A stretch of DNA of 64,000 nt, from positions 1 to 64,000 of the forward strand of contig JAJEKV010000478.1 of assembly GCA_021234155.1 (NCBI GenBank), given 5' to 3'. A program made the translations under genes and the position numbers. The notes beneath the pieces were generated by a model. It had not been told where the DNA came from and searched no databases. It saw nothing but the letters and a program-made list of their open reading frames with translations. Origin of the DNA: Isoetes taiwanensis. Its lineage: Eukaryota > Streptophyta > Lycopodiopsida > Isoetales > Isoetaceae. Positions 10,690 to 21,579 of the stretch are shown here, piece after piece; within the stretch, counting starts at the first letter, position 1; every line of letters begins with the position of its first letter.

Positions 10690-11050
10690 TAAAGATGTCC
10701 CTAGTAACCTTCCCCTAGGTTCCTAACCCCTTCCCCTTCCCCTTTTCCCTCCCCTCACAGGTCTAACCCATGCATCCGGGTTAGGAGTCAAGAGCTCACG
10801 CTCCTCCCAACTGATTCTTCCCACCATATGGGGTACCTAGTCATTAGAAAAAGTAATTCTCTGGGATGATACTCACGGAAGAAGAGCGGACCCAACTCCA
10901 CAAAACCGTTGTACTTTCGTTGTAGTACACCCTAATAAGGCCATACATCCGTCCCCGGTTAATTTCATGAATGAACTCGACGATATGTATGCATCCGGAG
11001 AGTGTGCTAAATATCCAAAGATTTAAGAAGAGGCCTCAATTGTCGAAAGC
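10690..11050. other. C-rich non-coding stretch of the element
   Basis: A pyrimidine-rich segment (10700-10760, repeated CCCCTTCC) is followed by sequence with no sustained frame. No function was recognised. Confidence 0.35.
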
Positions 11051-11310
11051 ATCTCGTCTGAGATAAGGAGAGGGGCTCAAGAAGTCCCCTCATTGCAAGT
11101 CTCCTATAACATTCGGGGATGGATTAATTTCCATCGCTGGCTCATGACCACAATCAAATCGCTCCAGAATGAAGTTGATCAACTCCATTGTAAGCTCCTT
11201 GGTGGGGACGTGGTGCAACCTCCACTCAAGAAATGGTCCCATAGCTCATCCATTCCAGGCATTGCATGTAATGCCGGGGCATGCTTGCGTGCCTTTCTCG
11301 AGTAGCCCAG
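11050..11310 (+). pseudogene. Element gene fragment, repeated at 13.8 kb
   Basis: An open stretch (11093-11305) containing ATIKSLQNEVDQLHCKLLGG-like text. The corresponding DNA words (TCAAGAAGTCCC, AATGAAGTTGATCA, AAGCTC) recur in the same order at 13820-13940. Two diverged copies of one internal segment are therefore present. The protein family is not recognised. Confidence 0.4.
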
Positions 11311-11324
11311 GGGAGGATTGGGCC

Positions 11325-11715
11325 CAATCATTTGCACAAGCAAGCAAGGAACAAGGAGCGAGCAAGGAACAAGGAGCAAGAAGCAAGGAAGAAGACCAAG
11401 TAGCAAGGAACAAGGATCAAGATCAAGTATGAAGAAGCAAGGAACAAGGAAGATCAAGGAGCAAGAAGATCAAGGAACAAGGAAGACCAAGTAGCAAGAA
11501 CCGGTAGATGAAGTAGCAAGGAACAAGGATCAAGATCAAGTAGCAAGAAGCGTGGAACAAGGAAGATCATGGAACAAGGAAGCAAGGAACAAGATCAAGT
11601 AGCAAGATCTAGAGCAAGGAACAAGACCAAGTAGCATGAAGTAGCACGAAGATGAAGGAGCAAGAAGCAAGGATCAAGATCAATTAGCAAAGAACACGGA
11701 ACACAAGGTGAGAAG
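11325..11715 (+). repeat. Purine-rich minisatellite (AAGGAACAAGGA-type)
   Basis: About 390 bp made of variants of AGCAAGGAACAAGGA and TCAAGATCAAGTAGC in irregular order, almost without T apart from the GATCAAG words. Similar words continue after the poly-A insertion at about 12996-13070 (GAGAAGTGAAAGCAAGGTG). The tract was probably interrupted by that insertion. Confidence 0.75.
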
Positions 11716-11719
11716 TGAA

Positions 11720-12956
11720 CCAAATGTGTTGTGATAACCTAACCCTAGGGCTTAGAAAGGGCGTCGCCCTGCTTTTGGAACACCGGAGACATGAGACTCG
11801 CCGAAGAGCGTGAAAGCCGGGCTTCTTTGCTATCGAACCCATGGCATCTTCCTCGCCTTTCTTTCTTGTTGAAATTGTGGCTCCCGCAATAGGAGGATTG
11901 AACGAGGTATGGCTTATATCTTTGTGATCTTACTCGAGTGTAGGGCTTAAAGCAGTAAGGAAAGTGTCTATGATTTTGTTGGGGTTCGAGTAAGAAGCAA
12001 AGATATGCTAGCGGTAGTTAAGCAGATCAAGGCGGGACATCATATTCCGGCACAATGCGCCCTTTGTGTCCTAGTTTGTCCTGTTTTGCGTGATGTTTAG
12101 CAAGGATCTTGAATACTATTAAGCATAATCTTTCAGCTCAGGACAAGCGCACGTGGCTTCGTGTTGGGTGCTTTTTAGTATTCTTGGGCCTCACAAACAG
12201 CTTGGTGACTGCCCAGAGTCTTATATACTCCAGAGGTATGTGGCTATGGCTGCTCGTTGCACTTTGGGTTTACAAAGGCTGTGGAGTTACTTTGCTGACA
12301 ACCATCCCCTATCCCAGTAGGGGAAGACTAGATTCAACAAGCTAGTGCAAGAACAAACAGATCGAAACTTAGGGTTCCAAAGAAACCATGGGCCGGGAGA
12401 CCAGGTAAATGCTTGGATCACTATGGAACTTCGATGTTCATACTCGGCAGATCAAGGTGTGTAGGGGAGCTTAACGGACCCACCCTCTTGGGTAGGCTTG
12501 TGGAAGCAGCATGAGATGGTGCAAGCCAAGTTAACGCACGGGATGAAGTAAGCTATCTCCATGCCCTCATCTGTAAGGAAGGGCCCTAGTTCCAGTGTAG
12601 TGTTTCCTCTATTTGATTTGGTTGTGACAAGCACCTGCGGTAGACTCTTATCTTGGGTTGTGTTTGACACCCAAATTGCAGGATGATTGAAGTGCTGCTA
12701 ATGGACGGAAAAAATAAGAGAAGCCCCTTTAGTATGTTTTGTTAATGGGAAGAAGCAGAGGCCTATTGGCAGGCTTGCCATAGTACTAGAGACATCACAG
12801 AAGATGGAGAGCTTTTCTTATTCCAGTACTTTGTTAGTTAGCTCTTCACCATCCTCCTGTTTGGGTGTGGTGCCAATATTTCCTATCTAGCCTGTTGAGA
12901 GGCTTTGAAATAAGGTTGTATACCATACTTTATTAATAAAATCAAAAATATCTTGC

Positions 12957-12992
<36 letters not shown>
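11720..12992 (+). mobile_element. Poly-A-tailed insertion (LINE tail or processed pseudogene)
   Basis: The segment ends in a run of about 33 A (12960-12992), preceded by AATAAAATC near 12940, which looks like a genuine polyadenylation signal plus tail. Flanking purine-rich repeats resume directly after the tail. The body has no frame I can assign: 12109-12345 is open for 78 codons and the rest is broken. The left boundary is uncertain, and no exact target-site duplication was found. A 5'-truncated LINE, a SINE-like element or a retroposed mRNA would all fit. Confidence 0.5.
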
Positions 12993-12996
<4 letters not shown>

Positions 12997-13084
12997 CGGT
13001 GAGAACACGAGAAGTGAAAGCAATGTGAAAACATGGAACAAAGGTGAGAAGTGAAAGCAAGGTGAAAGAATTTATAGCTACGAA

Positions 13085-13172
13085 TCCAATAATGTTGAAG
13101 TATAATACAAATACTGTTGAAGTATAATACCAAGAAAGTTGAAGAATAATACCAATAATGCTAAAGTATTAT
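13085..13172 (+). repeat. Short tandem repeat, ~26 bp unit
   Basis: Four variants of AATNTTGAAGTATAATACCA in tandem. They are non-coding. Confidence 0.6.
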
Positions 13173-13199
13173 ACCCCTTTGGTGGTGGCTTAAAGATGG

Positions 13200-13318
13200 G
13201 CCCAGAACTAAACTGGATCCACGATTTCGAGACAGTAGTAATATACAGCGAGAAATAGGCCCTTCAATAATTTTAAGTGAGGCAATTTCAAGACCGGGCT
13301 ACGGTCCCGAATATGACC
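13200..13318. repeat. Palindrome array, cluster 2
   Basis: Two degenerate units with the same spacer as cluster 1 (GGCCCTTCAATAATTTTAA) and cores such as GACCGGGCTACGGTC. The cores have lost many G and C positions compared with the best palindromes. Confidence 0.6.
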
Positions 13319-13779
13319 ACAAATAAAACATTCACATGAGAAAATACAAGGAAAATGGTAGAAGAAACCATTCAATTACACTAAAAGTGTAAGATTGCCA
13401 AGATAATACATGATAATATGAGGATGTTACTTAATTACACGCGGAAATCACTTGCTTATATACTTAATTTCTATGAAAATCTTTATACCGGTCCGGTGGA
13501 GTATCTTCACCGTGGATATGTCGTATTATGTCTTTGTGTGCTATGTAGCCATAGGTCACGTGTATCCCAAGGAATTGTATCGGTGGGGAATCTAGGCAAT
13601 AACCACGAGGATGTTGAAGTCAAGGGAACGGAATAGGAGCTTACCAATATCCACAAAAAGATTTGTAATGGAAGTCGAAGTTCAATGATGATATAAATCC
13701 TATTCTTCTCATTAGTAGGAATGACCGGAGGCATATCGATCCAGAGAGTAGGCCATGAAACCATGGAAAAGCATGTCCT

Positions 13780-14230
13780 TCAACCTGCTCAGCCTATCGT
13801 CTAAATCGAGGGGGTTCAAGAAGTCCCAAAGCACTTAGAGTGAACCTTGCTTCACTTTCGAATTGATCTCCTCCGGTGGAGGGAGATGACCCAGTATAGC
13901 GATCGATAATGAAGTTGATCAGGTGCCTTGCAAGCTCGTGGTTGGACCGTAACGCCATCGATGCTCCCCAAAAGTTGTTAAAAAATCATCAAAAGTGCAC
14001 GCATATTAACTCGGCCTTGACGCTGCGGTATTCGGATCAGCCTATCGAGGATGTTCTTGCAAAGTTACCATTTGCAAGAAACTAGTGGAAACGTAACAAG
14101 GAACAACTAGTGGAGCGGGCCGGTGCAAAGAGCAACAAGAAGCTTGAGGGGAGGCAAGGAGCATGCAAACAAGAAGCGGAACAAAAGACAATGAAGGCAG
14201 TAGATGCCTATTTAAAGAGAAATCAGGTAT
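13780..14230 (+). pseudogene. Element gene fragment, second copy
   Basis: Shares words with 11050-11310 and continues into a basic, glutamine-rich frame (14110-14235: ERAGAKSNKKLEGRQ, QEAEQKTMKAVDAYLKR). It is broken by frameshifts and its function is unknown. Confidence 0.35.
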
Positions 14231-14299
14231 ATATGCTATATACGCACATTATATTTATATATTGTAGCTCATGTAGCATACGAAAGTACCATACAAGTA

Positions 14300-14412
14300 T
14301 GTATATAATAATAATTTTGGTATGTATATACCATCAATAATTTCTATGTATATACCATCAATAATTTTGGTGGGTATATACCATCAATAATTTTGTGGGT
14401 ATAATATACATC
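14300..14412 (+). repeat. AT-rich tandem repeat, ~32 bp unit
   Basis: Three to four units of GTATATACCATCAATAATTT. A shorter related pair occurs at 15128-15190 (ATGCTATGCCTCTTATATGA twice). Confidence 0.65.
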
Positions 14413-15261
14413 AAATTGCCGAGTGCAGCAATATTGGCCTCCGATCTAGCCATGTGGTCTCATTTCGGTCACGAGCGGATTCCATTACCGCAAGATGAAT
14501 CCGCGAAAATCAAAAGCGATTAATGTGGCGGTGAAATACCCATGGAAGACTGGATGACCACCGCCGCTCTCAATCCTCGCTATTATCCCCGATCCCTTCG
14601 ATGTTATTATCCATCTTATATGGAATAGAGAGCATCAAATGTACATGATAGAAAAGATCATGGGGTGCTCGGTGACAATGACTCGAGTAAGAGTCCCCTA
14701 AATCAATAATTTTAATGTATATACGCTATATCACGCATATTATATACATGTGTATTTTGTACATTATGCTTTCGTGACATGTATAACCAATAATGCTTCA
14801 AAGTGCATGTCAATAATTTTGTTCGATATAAGTACGGTTCCACTCAATACGTAAAGCGCATCCATTTGCTATGTCTGCCTCTCCTCGTCCCAAGATATGG
14901 ACTCCATTACTTGCACTATGATATATAATGATCTTTTATAGATGTTCTCATAGGGTATCCCCCTTGATCCCTGGCTGGAAGGAGTAGCATAGGGCCGAAA
15001 TCGTTCTTTAGGAGGGTTTTATGGTGTTGTTATCCACCTTTGGAGGGTTCAGGAGGGGGCGTCTATGAGATGTCGCATCACTCAACTACCTTTTAATGAT
15101 GATCCCGATGCGAATAAGCTTCTTCATTCATGTATGCTATGCCTCTTATATGAGTTCTATGTACATGCTATGCCTCTTATATGAGTTATAAGTATGTAAC
15201 CATAAGTGATACATGTGATCCGTCTATTCCGATTCAGCATTCTCTTCATAGAATGTGTGGA

Positions 15262-15465
15262 ATATACATTTTGCACCGTAGTCACGGTGCGAAATTGCGC
15301 CCTCCAAAAACTTTGGAACCACTATTTTCGCACCGTGGCCACGGTGCGAAATAGACCTTCCCAAAGAATGTGGAATAGTCATTTTCGCACCGTGGCGAGG
15401 GTGCGAAATAGACCTTCCCACGAATGTGGAATAGTCATTTTCGCTTGCGTGGCTCCGGCCAACAC
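15262..15465. repeat. Palindrome array, cluster 3 (best preserved, ~57 bp units)
   Basis: Units start at about 15269, 15326, 15383 and 15438, a period of 55-57 bp. The second core (15326-15351) is a perfect 26-bp palindrome: the half-site TTTCGCACCGTGG followed by its exact reverse complement. The spacer is AGACCTTCCCAAAGAATGTG and differs from the spacer of cluster 1. The fourth core is degraded. Confidence 0.8.
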
Positions 15466-17089
15466 TAGTAGATAAATGCCGCAGGTGCAATAAATAGAAT
15501 AGCAAATAATTACAGATAAATATAAAACACTCATCACGATAAATACTAAAACACTCATATATTAAGAAACAAAAAAGTGTTACAAAAGGATGCTAAGGGA
15601 GGCATCCACGGAAGTATCTAGCTAAGGCATAATCGTTGCCACCTGTAACATAACACGTCCCTCTCACATTGCACCAAATGACACTTGTCCTCAAAGAGGC
15701 TAATTAGATGAGCCTCTTTGCCTCTTGCAAGTATGTCCAAGGCCTCTGCACGGATTCTATTTACCTCCTCCTCCACCATGGGCCTGAAGCCTGGTGCTTT
15801 CCCTCCCTCCTCCTCCTCCTTGATTCCTTTTCCTCCTCTCAATAATTTCTCGCATCTCAAACCGACCATTCTAGCTAAGGCAAGCTTGGGAATGGGAGGC
15901 CGGGTGCGTGCACCGATTACCTAATCTCCCTCAAAGCCCGAGTGCGGGAGGAGCACCCTTCATCTTCTCGGGGCCACCATATATCTAACACTAGGCTCCC
16001 CCTTCGCCAGGCTTCCGCTTATTACCAAGCTTATCGGTCTCCTTGCCCGCATCTCTCTCGGCTTGTCTCACACTAGGAACAAGCCTAGGAGGCTTTGCAA
16101 ACCGGTTTCTTCGCTTTGGATTTCAGCTTTTGGCGGGCTTCCTAGCACCTGTTCCATTCGAACTAGGGTTCCCGGATCAACATGTTAGTTCACTGATATG
16201 ATCTTTCTTGGGGCGGTGATCCTGCTCATCTTCTTTGGACGGTGATTCGATCTTTGGCCCGTCGATCCCTCGGGCTGATCATGTGGACCAGCTGATGCTT
16301 TCATGCCGCACTTCCATAGTCTGCGGTTCTTCCTCCCCACCACCGCCAAGCGTTTGGGAATGCAATAGTGGTCCCAGCGCCTGAGACGAGGAGATTCCCA
16401 ATGCGATTCATGAGCCTTTGGGCACCATGGCCTGGTCAATGGCCAAAAGCACGGCCATGTGTAGAACCCCACAATGGTTTCAACCGTAATCCACTCATTA
16501 CACAAGAACTGGAATGGCGCGGACTTCCGTCTTGGGACATGGATGACATCAACCGGGCCACACGACGTATGACCCGACGCCCGGTTTCCTCCAATGTCTC
16601 CGCCCAGGGTAGGGAACGCAGTCTGGTTGTTGATCCAGTTTGCATCCCTTTGCTACCACAATACGATCATCACGGGGGAATATTGTGGCGACAATTCAAG
16701 CGTCACTGAAAACTCCTTCCCCAACAACCTTACCGGTATTTCGGAAGGTGATCCGACTAGAAGGACGGTCGGGTTTTAAAATATTCGCCCCACACTATTA
16801 TTAATAGTGTGGGCTATATTTCCAAGGGTTTGCCCGAAGTCTTCTCAGAAAGGACAACCTCCTCACGTCCATCTGGCGGCTTGTGATGGGAATTTGCCCG
16901 CCGCCCTCGCGGATCGAATAGAAGTCTGGCCGCTAGTAATGACCTCATCAACAATTCGGGCGCCGGGTCAAGCGCCCTCATTTTGTGGGATTTCCAAGAG
17001 CTGGCGCCTTCCATGGACATGAGCCGGTTTAGCAAGGACAAGAAATTCAATTAAGCAATATTGTCCGGTCCCCATCCCATAAACCCCCT

Positions 17090-17355
17090 AGACCGAAAAA
17101 TACCGTAGCCACGGTGTAATCAAATCGGCGGTCAAAAACTGCCGCCATCTTTTTGCACCGTAGCCACAATCTTAAGAAATAGGGCAGTCAAAAACTGCGT
17201 AGATATCGCAGACCAGACGGATGCAAAAATCGGCAGTCAAAAAATGCCGACATCCTATTTTCGCCCGTAGCCAGTCTTGAAATAGGGTAGTCCAAAATTG
17301 CCGAGCGCCTGTTTTCGCGATAGCCACTTCGGTGCGAATGCGGTCCGGGCATCAT
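17090..17355. repeat. Palindrome array, cluster 4
   Basis: About four units with cores like GCACCGTAGCCACGGTG and a spacer carrying a second small inverted repeat (GGCAGTCAAAAACTGCC). The period is about 60 bp, and the spacer family is private to this cluster. It lies inside the minus-strand gene remnant. Confidence 0.7.
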
Positions 17356-19144
17356 TTTTAGCAGACTCAGAGCCACCATTAAAGAATACCTAACATATAC
17401 ATCTAACAAGGATTTATTGCTCACATTGAAAACAATTTAGCCATATGAAAACAATTGATACATTATAGAAAAGACAATTTATAGAAAAGACATTATATTA
17501 ATACATAAGTTTTTAAGTACATTTCCTTTTCTTGGCATCAGGAGCTTTAATTACCGAATCAAAATCTTCTAAGTCCCTTCTTTTACTCCAGCCCCAATTG
17601 CATCTAACTGCATACAATATGTCGGGGTCCTTCAAGGCACGTGACAAGTTGCTAGTTGTTTCCTTGTCCGCTCCACCCAACCCTAGAGCTGCTTTTATTT
17701 GCAAGGACAGAGTACATTTTGAAGCCCCCGAAGACATACATTGCGACAACCCTATCTCTTTGCTACCACTTTCGATCATAGTTTGAGGCTAGGGGGCACG
17801 TGGTTGCCGGTAATAATGAGCCTTTAAGCTTGACTCCTCGTACTCGGATGGACTATATTTATTGTGAAACACAATAATTTCCCTTTGTGAAGGTAGCCCA
17901 TATAATGTGCAATCTTCGGGCGTCCCTACCTAGGGTGACTCGATGCCTTGCAATGTAAGTCATCAATAAATAACTCCGCATAAAAGAAACATCAGATTCA
18001 AGAAGAAATAGAAAAATGAAACCGGATAAATACCTCTCTTTTGTCATGGATTCGACCTTGTTTGGGTTTGTTATTTTGAAAGAGGACCTCGTGACTCCGT
18101 TCTATGAATTGTAAGCAAGTGTTTGAAGAGCTAGCGACTTCAAATTTGACATCTTTCTTTGCTTCATACCACGGCTTCGCTTCTTTGCATGACAATTTCA
18201 AATGCATCCTCACGGAGGTATTGAGGATCCATCATAAGTCACGGCCTCCATCATTTTGTCCGGGGACATCGGTCTCAAAGTCTATAAGTCCTCCGGGCCT
18301 ACAACATGGGCATATATCGGCCCAATATCTCGTCTTCTCTCAACCCCGTCACTTTCGGATATGTCCGGCAACAGCAAGTATGGTTTCCCACCCACATGGA
18401 TGGGATATGCTAGCCGATAGCCCCCAAGTAGATAACTTTTTCTGAGACCTCCTCTTCCACAACCTCGATCTCCTCATTTTTCCAAGACGAGCTTCTCTTC
18501 CTCAGGATCTATCGGCTCCTCTTGGTGGTGAGGCGTTCTTTTCAGCGACACACTGCACTTGAAGAAGAACGGCATCTTTGCTTGGCTTAGTGTAAATCAT
18601 GTATGCTGAACATGATATCTAGGCGAAAAACTTTCCTTCCCCTCTTGCACGCCGCGATTCGGCGGTGGTTTTTCTTCAAGAACCTTCTAATTCGGTCATG
18701 ATGGGGTTTCGAAACATCTTAAGAAAAGCTTGGATGCTTAGTGAAGGCAAACCGATCCACGGGGACATGGTTTCGCGTCGGGACCAGCTCCAAACCATGA
18801 AGCTATGAAGGATGCCGCCATATGCATCAAGAAACCTGTTACACTCGCCATAATGTCTACGCCGGGCAAAATTATTATACACGTTGGTTGCATCCATCGG
18901 CTCCTCTAGCTCCTCCTCGAACTCTTTAGGATGCTTCCGGCTTAAAATCCCATTCTTTCTCCACTATTTTGTCATACCACGCGCTAAACGGCTCCCACAT
19001 GCCTTATCGACCCGCTATTTGCCATTCTCCGTGGAGCAAAGCCTCGATTTATGACACTTAGAATGTGAGCACCTTTGTAGCTGGCTTGATTTGCAATAGA
19101 GACTAAGAACGTAAGCAACGATCTTAAAAATAACACTTCCTTAA

Positions 19145-19485
19145 TTTATGCTATGCACAAACCGCACCGTGGCTTCTGGTCGCGAAAACAAGACTTTCGA
19201 TAAGTTATTCTATTCACAATTTTCGCACCGCGGCTACTGGTGCAAAAATACCCATTCCATTTTTTATTACATTGCACATTTTCGCTAATCGCGGCTACAC
19301 GGCTAAAAAAACTTCTTCAATATCTTATTGTATGTATAACCGGCACCGTGGCTGCGATGCGCGAATATACCCCTTTTTATTTTGCTATGTTATTTTACAT
19401 TATCGCGGCTGCGTGCTTGAAAATGGCCCTTCCATATTTTATGAGAGCCACAATTTCAAGACCGTAAGTGCGGTTGTGAAAACAC
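19145..19485. repeat. Palindrome array, cluster 5
   Basis: Five or six degenerate units with cores such as TTTCGCACCGCGGCTACTGGTGC at roughly 60 bp spacing. The AT-rich spacers (TTCNATNNNTTATTNTATTC) again differ from the other clusters. Confidence 0.65.
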
Positions 19486-21159
19486 ATCCACAATCGAGTT
19501 GTACATAACATGGCTACTTTAAGTCTTATATCCCAATGAAAGCAAATGTTTGCAATTAATATACAATAGATCTCGATTAACAATCACTTATATTTATATT
19601 AGATAGATTCATATACAGATATGACTTTGGGTGGCATGCATGACCCCAATTTATAGCATTCTTCTGCGCTTTTCCCACCCTTCGGCCATCTATCATGAAA
19701 TGGAAGAAGTTTAAGTCGTCTCAAACTCCAATTGCGTAGAACATCGAATAGAGACCACTGGCTCTCGGCTCTCGGACTTTTGAACAGTGATTATCCTTAT
19801 GAATGTTCAAGTCTATGACAACGGAATGAGTGCCATCATTGTCATCTTGTTGACGGGGAATCGGCGTACTTTCTTCCTTCACGGGCATTTCGCCATCTCC
19901 TATACTTAAAAGTGACATACGAGTTTGCTTCCGAATGCAATATCGAACCGAACCGTGTCTCGACTTATTCCGCATTCAGTACATTCAGCTCCATCATTGA
20001 AGTCGAGCACTCAACCTTCAAGAAATACACTATCTAAAAAAACTATCTGCGATTTGTTGAGCGTAAACATCTTCAAGGTCTTCTTTACATTGTCCGGGCT
20101 CTTGAATATGGCAATGAACGGATCAATTCCTAAATTTATCTTCACATGCCCATGAGACTCCCTCCCTTCTCCTTCAATGCGGGTGCACATTTCCTGACGA
20201 CAACTTTTCCGTGCTAATAAGATAGAGAAGTGGCATCGGAGGCAAGTATTGATAAATCGGACAAATTTTGGGCAATGGAAGCTCGATTAGCTTGGATCTT
20301 AGTGGAGAGTATTCATACCTCGTAACCATATACCCCTCGAGGCTGTCTTGGTGTGTGCTACCTTGAACAACAAGCAGCCCATATCTTGGTGAAAGCAATG
20401 GAAGACAACGCTTATCAGTGTGAAGAGGCAGTGTTCTCCACATCGGATATACACAAACACGAGAGAATAGGAATGACTGGATAAATGGCGAACTAATTTG
20501 AATATGAATTGCATAGAATTACATACTCACAATTTGCTTCTAACCGTGGGGAAAGTTAAATTAAGCTTGCTTATTTTTCTTTTGCCATATCTTGTTGGAG
20601 TGTATACATGCCTTACTTGTACAAATATCTCTTTGCCGATGAAATCCGACCACCAAAGCCTTCCAATGTGCAGAAACATCATTTCTCTGCATCTTTTTAT
20701 TTCGCCATTCACCTCGCATTGCGGGTTGGAGTGTAACAAAGCTCGGTCGACACCACGAAGCTTTCAAACTCATTTCCGGCGCGTGATAGAGCTTATAGCC
20801 ATCTAGTCCGCAGAATTCAAATCAGAATGTGGGCCGGAATCGAAAATACTAGGAAAAGGCTACGCGATTTTACCTTGATCGAAACTCCCTTTGGCGAAGC
20901 GGTTCAGTGAACGAAGCTCCTTGGCGGCGCAATCGATCTTAGCGCCAAACTTCATTTATGGAAAACACCGGCCGGGGAATTGAGGGCGGGGAGCTAACGG
21001 TTATAATTGCCCGTGTGTAATGTCGACACCCGCTAGCTAGAACGCGGATATTGCGGAAGCTCGTCGCGTCGACACCGAAAGGCGAAACCAAGGCTCGGTA
21101 AAAAGTTACGTACAAGCTCGGCTCCCCATTGGGCGAGCTTTTGGCGTGGCATCGAGTAA

Positions 21160-21257
21160 GGGCCCCTTATTTGATCTCAAAAACTCTAATGGTGCGATTT
21201 CATAAAGCGGTCTTTGCAAATTTTTTTGGCGGTTTAAATACCACCCATCAGTAGCAG
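21160..21257 (-). repeat. Right terminal inverted repeat
   Basis: Mirror of the left TIR. Read on the minus strand, TTTGCAAAG, ACCATTAGAGTTTTTGAG and ATCAAATAAGGGGCC align with 6934-6993. The innermost ~35 bp is the best conserved. Confidence 0.6.
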
Positions 21258-21354
21258 CTTGGTAGAAAAGAGAAATCCCGCTACCGCTGGCTGGTCCGCC
21301 CCTTCCATCATTTCGCCGCTATTCTAGAACCTCATGTGAATCTACCATGAGCAA

Positions 21355-21560
21355 AGTTTCAAATTATCTCTCAAGGTCCTCAAGAAAAACCTCTTATTTT
21401 AGCGGGGAAATTTCCCACTATTTTTTAAAAACCTCTTATTTTTTAGTAGCAAATTTCCTACTATTTCTAAGCTCTACATCTAAATTTAGATTTCGTCTAG
21501 TAGGTTACAAGATTTCCAGGAACTTCCCAAACCAAGGCTTCAAATTATTTACATGTTCAA
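21355..21560 (+). repeat. Outer direct repeat, right copy
   Basis: Same ordered blocks as 6765-6900 (CCTCAAGAAAAACCTCTTAT, ATTTCTAAG, TAGATTTCGTCTAG, GGAACTTCCC), with the CTCTTATTTTTTAG block repeated. The pair could be ends of an older element into which the TIR element inserted, or duplicated target DNA. Confidence 0.6.
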
Positions 21561-21579
21561 CTATTCTTAACAAGAATGA

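Larger units (their letters stand above)
15618..20900 (-). pseudogene. Minus-strand gene remnants of the large element, unknown function
   Basis: Successive minus-strand frames look like one decayed, perhaps intron-containing, gene read from ~20.8 kb down to ~15.6 kb. Examples are LRSKLIELPLPKICPIYQYL (20174-20443), RQQDDNDGTHSVVIDLNIHK (19721-19975), NNFARRRHYGECNRFLDAYG and SLSIQAFLKMFRNPIMTELEG (18676-18897), ASSSNTCLQFIERSHEVLFQ (17998-18213), QIKAALGLGGADKETTSNLS (17513-17779), a Pro/Arg-rich piece (16814-17050), and an acidic, Glu-rich end (15618-15869: EEVNRIRAEALDILARGK). Frames change often and are interrupted by palindrome clusters 4 and 5. I do not recognise the protein. The strand assignment rests on consistent coding-like text only. 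Confidence 0.4.
6890..21260. mobile_element. Large decayed TIR-bounded DNA element (~14.4 kb)
   Basis: The ends are inverted repeats of each other. The left end around 6934-6993 and the reverse complement of 21164-21216 share TTGCAAAG, CCATTAGAGTTTTT and GATCAAATAAGGGGCC-type blocks. Between them lie gene remnants on the plus strand (7.5-14.2 kb) and minus strand (15.6-20.9 kb), five palindrome-repeat clusters with related units, and satellites. Shared palindromes throughout the interval support one element rather than a nest of unrelated ones. No transposase family could be named, no clean target-site duplication was seen, and all frames are broken. A large MULE, CACTA-like or unclassified DNA transposon is possible. 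Confidence 0.5.

Noticed and set aside
10110-19485. CRISPR-like pattern of regularly spaced palindromic repeats
   Set aside because: The spacers within a cluster are alike, not unique, and the palindromes are degenerate and lie in a eukaryotic transposon. There is no cas gene. It is a tandem array, not a CRISPR.
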